A DNA stretch of 34,814 bases from NCBI GenBank assembly GCA_014237975.1, contig JABACA010000037.1, forward strand, positions 1-34,814, read 5' to 3'. Below are positions 33,626 to 34,814 of this stretch, in pieces. Below the pieces are notes generated by a model. That model did no database searches. It was not told the origin of the DNA and worked only from the letters and a program-made list of their open reading frames with translations. This DNA is from Mariniblastus sp. Its GTDB lineage: Bacteria > Planctomycetota > Planctomycetia > Pirellulales > Pirellulaceae. The translations under genes and the position numbers were made by a program. How positions within the stretch are numbered: the first letter of the stretch is position 1; each line of letters starts with the position of its first letter.

Positions 33626-33910
33626 CCATCCGAACATTGGACATCTACCACAGCCGACAGCTCTGCCTACGAGTTTTTCCAATTCGCTGGCGGGGCCGGA
33701 AACGGAAACGGTCCACATTTTCGATTCGACGGCCGTTAAACAGACGTTACAATTATCAGGGTCGTCTTTCGTGGCGAAACCTGCGGACGAAAACCAACGA
33801 CGGGGCTTGTTTGATTTAACGTCGGAAGCGACATCCCTTCAAGCTCGTCGGTGACCGGAACAACCGGGCGAACAGAATGACAGGCAACTAATTGAAACAG
33901 GATCTACTCC
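33626..33910. other. Intergenic region with no recognised gene
   Basis: This stretch of 285 bases carries a 60-codon open frame (33637-33819) of Arg-rich composition with no recognisable pattern, which I do not accept as a gene. I see no clear terminator for rdgB. An AGGA at 33898-33901 is the ribosome binding site of the next gene. Confidence 0.4.
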
Positions 33911-34243
33911 ATGCCATTGCACGAAGACCATGTACGAGAACAACTCAAAAAAGTGATTGATCCGGAATTGTTCGTCAACATCGTTGACCTGGGATTGATT
34001 TACGTCGTCGATGTCGTAACGCGCGACGACGGCACTGAGGACCAACCGAAGTACGACATCAAGATCGAAATGACGATGACCAGCCCGATGTGCCCGGCGG
34101 GACCCCAGCTGGTGGCCGGCTGTAAATCGGCGTCAATGGAAATCGAAAGCGTCGAGGACGTCGAAGTCAAAGTGGTCATGGACCCGCCCTGGACCCAGGA
34201 CATGATGACCGACGACGCCAGAGATCAATTGGGAATTTTTTGA
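33911..34243 (+). CDS. SufT-like DUF59 (MIP18-family) iron-sulfur assembly protein
   Basis: A 110-residue protein of the DUF59/MIP18 family, whose bacterial members (SufT, PaaD-like) help mature iron-sulfur proteins. The opening 'LKKVIDPELFVNIVDLGLIY' and central 'MTMTSPMCPAGPQL' (Cys61, the conserved cysteine) are typical, as is the end 'VMDPPWTQDMMTDDARDQLGIF'. It is not fused to another domain and no other suf gene is in this window, so it acts in trans on clusters made elsewhere. An AGGA nine bases before the ATG supports this start. The following gene is 38 bases away on the same strand. Confidence 0.92.
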   Translation: MPLHEDHVREQLKKVIDPELFVNIVDLGLIYVVDVVTRDDGTEDQPKYDIKIEMTMTSPMCPAGPQLVAGCKSASMEIESVEDVEVKVVMDPPWTQDMMTDDARDQLGIF

Positions 34244-34281
34244 AACGTCAAGCTAACTCATTCACCCAGCCAGATTGACAT

Positions 34282-34554
34282 ATGAACGAAAATCCATATG
34301 AAGCACCTGGACCATCCGAATTGGTGGAGGCAGATTATTCATGCCCGCAATGTGGAGAAATATGTGAGGTGGGTTTCATCCAGGCATTGGGCAACATCAC
34401 GTGGTTTCCGAAAATGGCGTCTTTCAAATTGAGTCGTCCCGAAAAGCTGTCATCCAAAACGTTACCGCTGGAAACCCGCCTGAAAGCAATTCGTTGTCGA
34501 CATTGCGAGAAGATCATGATCAATATTAATTCGGCCGATGAAACTCCGGGCTAA
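34282..34554 (+). CDS. Small zinc-ribbon protein, DUF6487-like
   Basis: A 90-residue protein starting MNENPYEAP, a Pro/Tyr/Asn opening common among small planctomycete proteins. It has two cysteine pairs, 'CPQCGE' and 'CRHCEK', about 50 residues apart, which should bind one zinc ion as a split zinc ribbon. The stretch between ('VGFIQALGNITWFP') resembles the 'GYI....I.W' of DUF6487 proteins. Some relatives carry membrane segments; none is seen here, so it is probably cytoplasmic. Function unknown. A strong terminator follows about 55 bases after the stop. Confidence 0.8.
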   Translation: MNENPYEAPGPSELVEADYSCPQCGEICEVGFIQALGNITWFPKMASFKLSRPEKLSSKTLPLETRLKAIRCRHCEKIMININSADETPG

Positions 34555-34607
34555 GCTTTCAAAGCCACCCGAGAATTCCTGATCAAACAATGTCCAACCA
34601 CAAAAAA

Positions 34608-34629
34608 AGCCAGGCCTCTCGGCCTGGCT
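34608..34629. terminator. Bidirectional Rho-independent terminator
   Basis: The arms AGCCAGGCC and GGCCTGGCT pair perfectly around a TCTC loop. A run of seven A's precedes the stem and TTGTTTT follows it, so it can stop transcription in both directions. It sits between two convergent genes (stops at 34554 and 34657). Confidence 0.92.
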
Positions 34630-34656
34630 CTTGTTTTGACTGATTCGGATACCGGA

Positions 34657-34814
34657 CTATTTGGCTTCCGAGTATTCGCCCGAACTGGTGTATTTCGGCT
34701 TTTCTGAATCTTTCATCTGCTTGGCTCGCTCGTCCGCACGAAGTCCAGAAATCCTGACGACCTGCTGTGCCATCATTAATTGTTGGGGGCTGAAATATCG
34801 TTCAAAATAGCCAC
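34657..34814 (-). CDS. 3' end of a gene cut by the window edge
   Basis: On the minus strand the frame is open from 34812 to the TAG at 34657-34659 and encodes the last 51 residues of a protein (…YFERYFSPQQLMMAQQV…YTSSGEYSEAK). The segment is helical then hydrophilic and I cannot assign a family. The strong terminator just downstream supports it being a real gene end. Confidence 0.6.
   Translation of the reverse strand, partial: GYFERYFSPQQLMMAQQVVRISGLRADERAKQMKDSEKPKYTSSGEYSEAK

Overview
The window looks like chromosome of a planctomycete, probably a Pirellulales-type marine or freshwater lineage. Supporting signs are a CHRD-domain secreted protein with a C-terminal PEP-CTERM sorting signal, a small zinc-ribbon protein beginning MNENPYEAP, proteins combining HEAT-like and small beta-barrel segments, weak or absent Shine-Dalgarno sequences with several TTG/GTG starts, and above all a very long MoxR / DUF58 / BatA / von Willebrand A (vWA) / DUF4175 gene cluster. 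The taxonomic call is inference from gene content; no rRNA marker is present. I saw no tRNA, rRNA, CRISPR array or insertion sequence.

Region 1 (1-403) holds the 3' end of a gene whose last domain resembles the PA-IL (LecA) galactose-binding lectin fold. Region 2 (460-21010, minus strand) is a run of twelve co-directional, tightly packed genes. In transcription order they are: a MoxR-type AAA+ ATPase, a DUF58 protein, a BatA/vWA membrane protein, a PQQ-type beta-propeller protein, a vWA plus amidotransferase-like membrane protein, a DUF4175-like membrane protein, a secreted coiled-coil protein with a KPGDS repeat and a polyglycine tract, a TPR-type protein with a polyglutamine tract, an NPCBM-domain protein, and three S1C (HtrA/DegP-like) proteins joined by ATGA overlaps. 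The first S1C protein keeps its His-Asp-Ser triad; the next two have lost all three residues. The MoxR gene, first in the series, is broken by a TAG at the Walker B glutamate codon and by a nearby frameshift.

Region 3 (21345-25991, plus strand) is divergent from that cluster. It carries a membrane-anchored vWA protein, a large secreted multidomain protein, a BshB1-like PIG-L deacetylase, and an alpha/beta hydrolase of the type usually fused to OsmC but here standing alone. Region 4 (26146-28568, minus) is a two-gene set resembling part of the large cluster: a Lys/Glu/Gln-rich coiled-coil membrane protein followed by a TPR membrane protein.

Region 5 (28808-34814) is mixed: a DCC-family (DUF393) thiol protein, the CHRD/PEP-CTERM protein, a GH71/GH99-like glycoside hydrolase, a small DUF6188-like protein, indole-3-glycerol phosphate synthase (trpC), the inosine/xanthosine triphosphatase rdgB, a SufT-like DUF59 protein, a small zinc-ribbon protein, a strong bidirectional terminator, and the 3' end of a convergent gene at the window edge.

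The likely theme of regions 2-4 is an envelope-associated chaperone and quality-control system: MoxR ATPases are known to act with vWA proteins, and here they are joined by scaffolding coiled-coil, TPR and beta-propeller proteins and by one active plus two catalytically dead DegP-like proteins. That joint role is inference from context.
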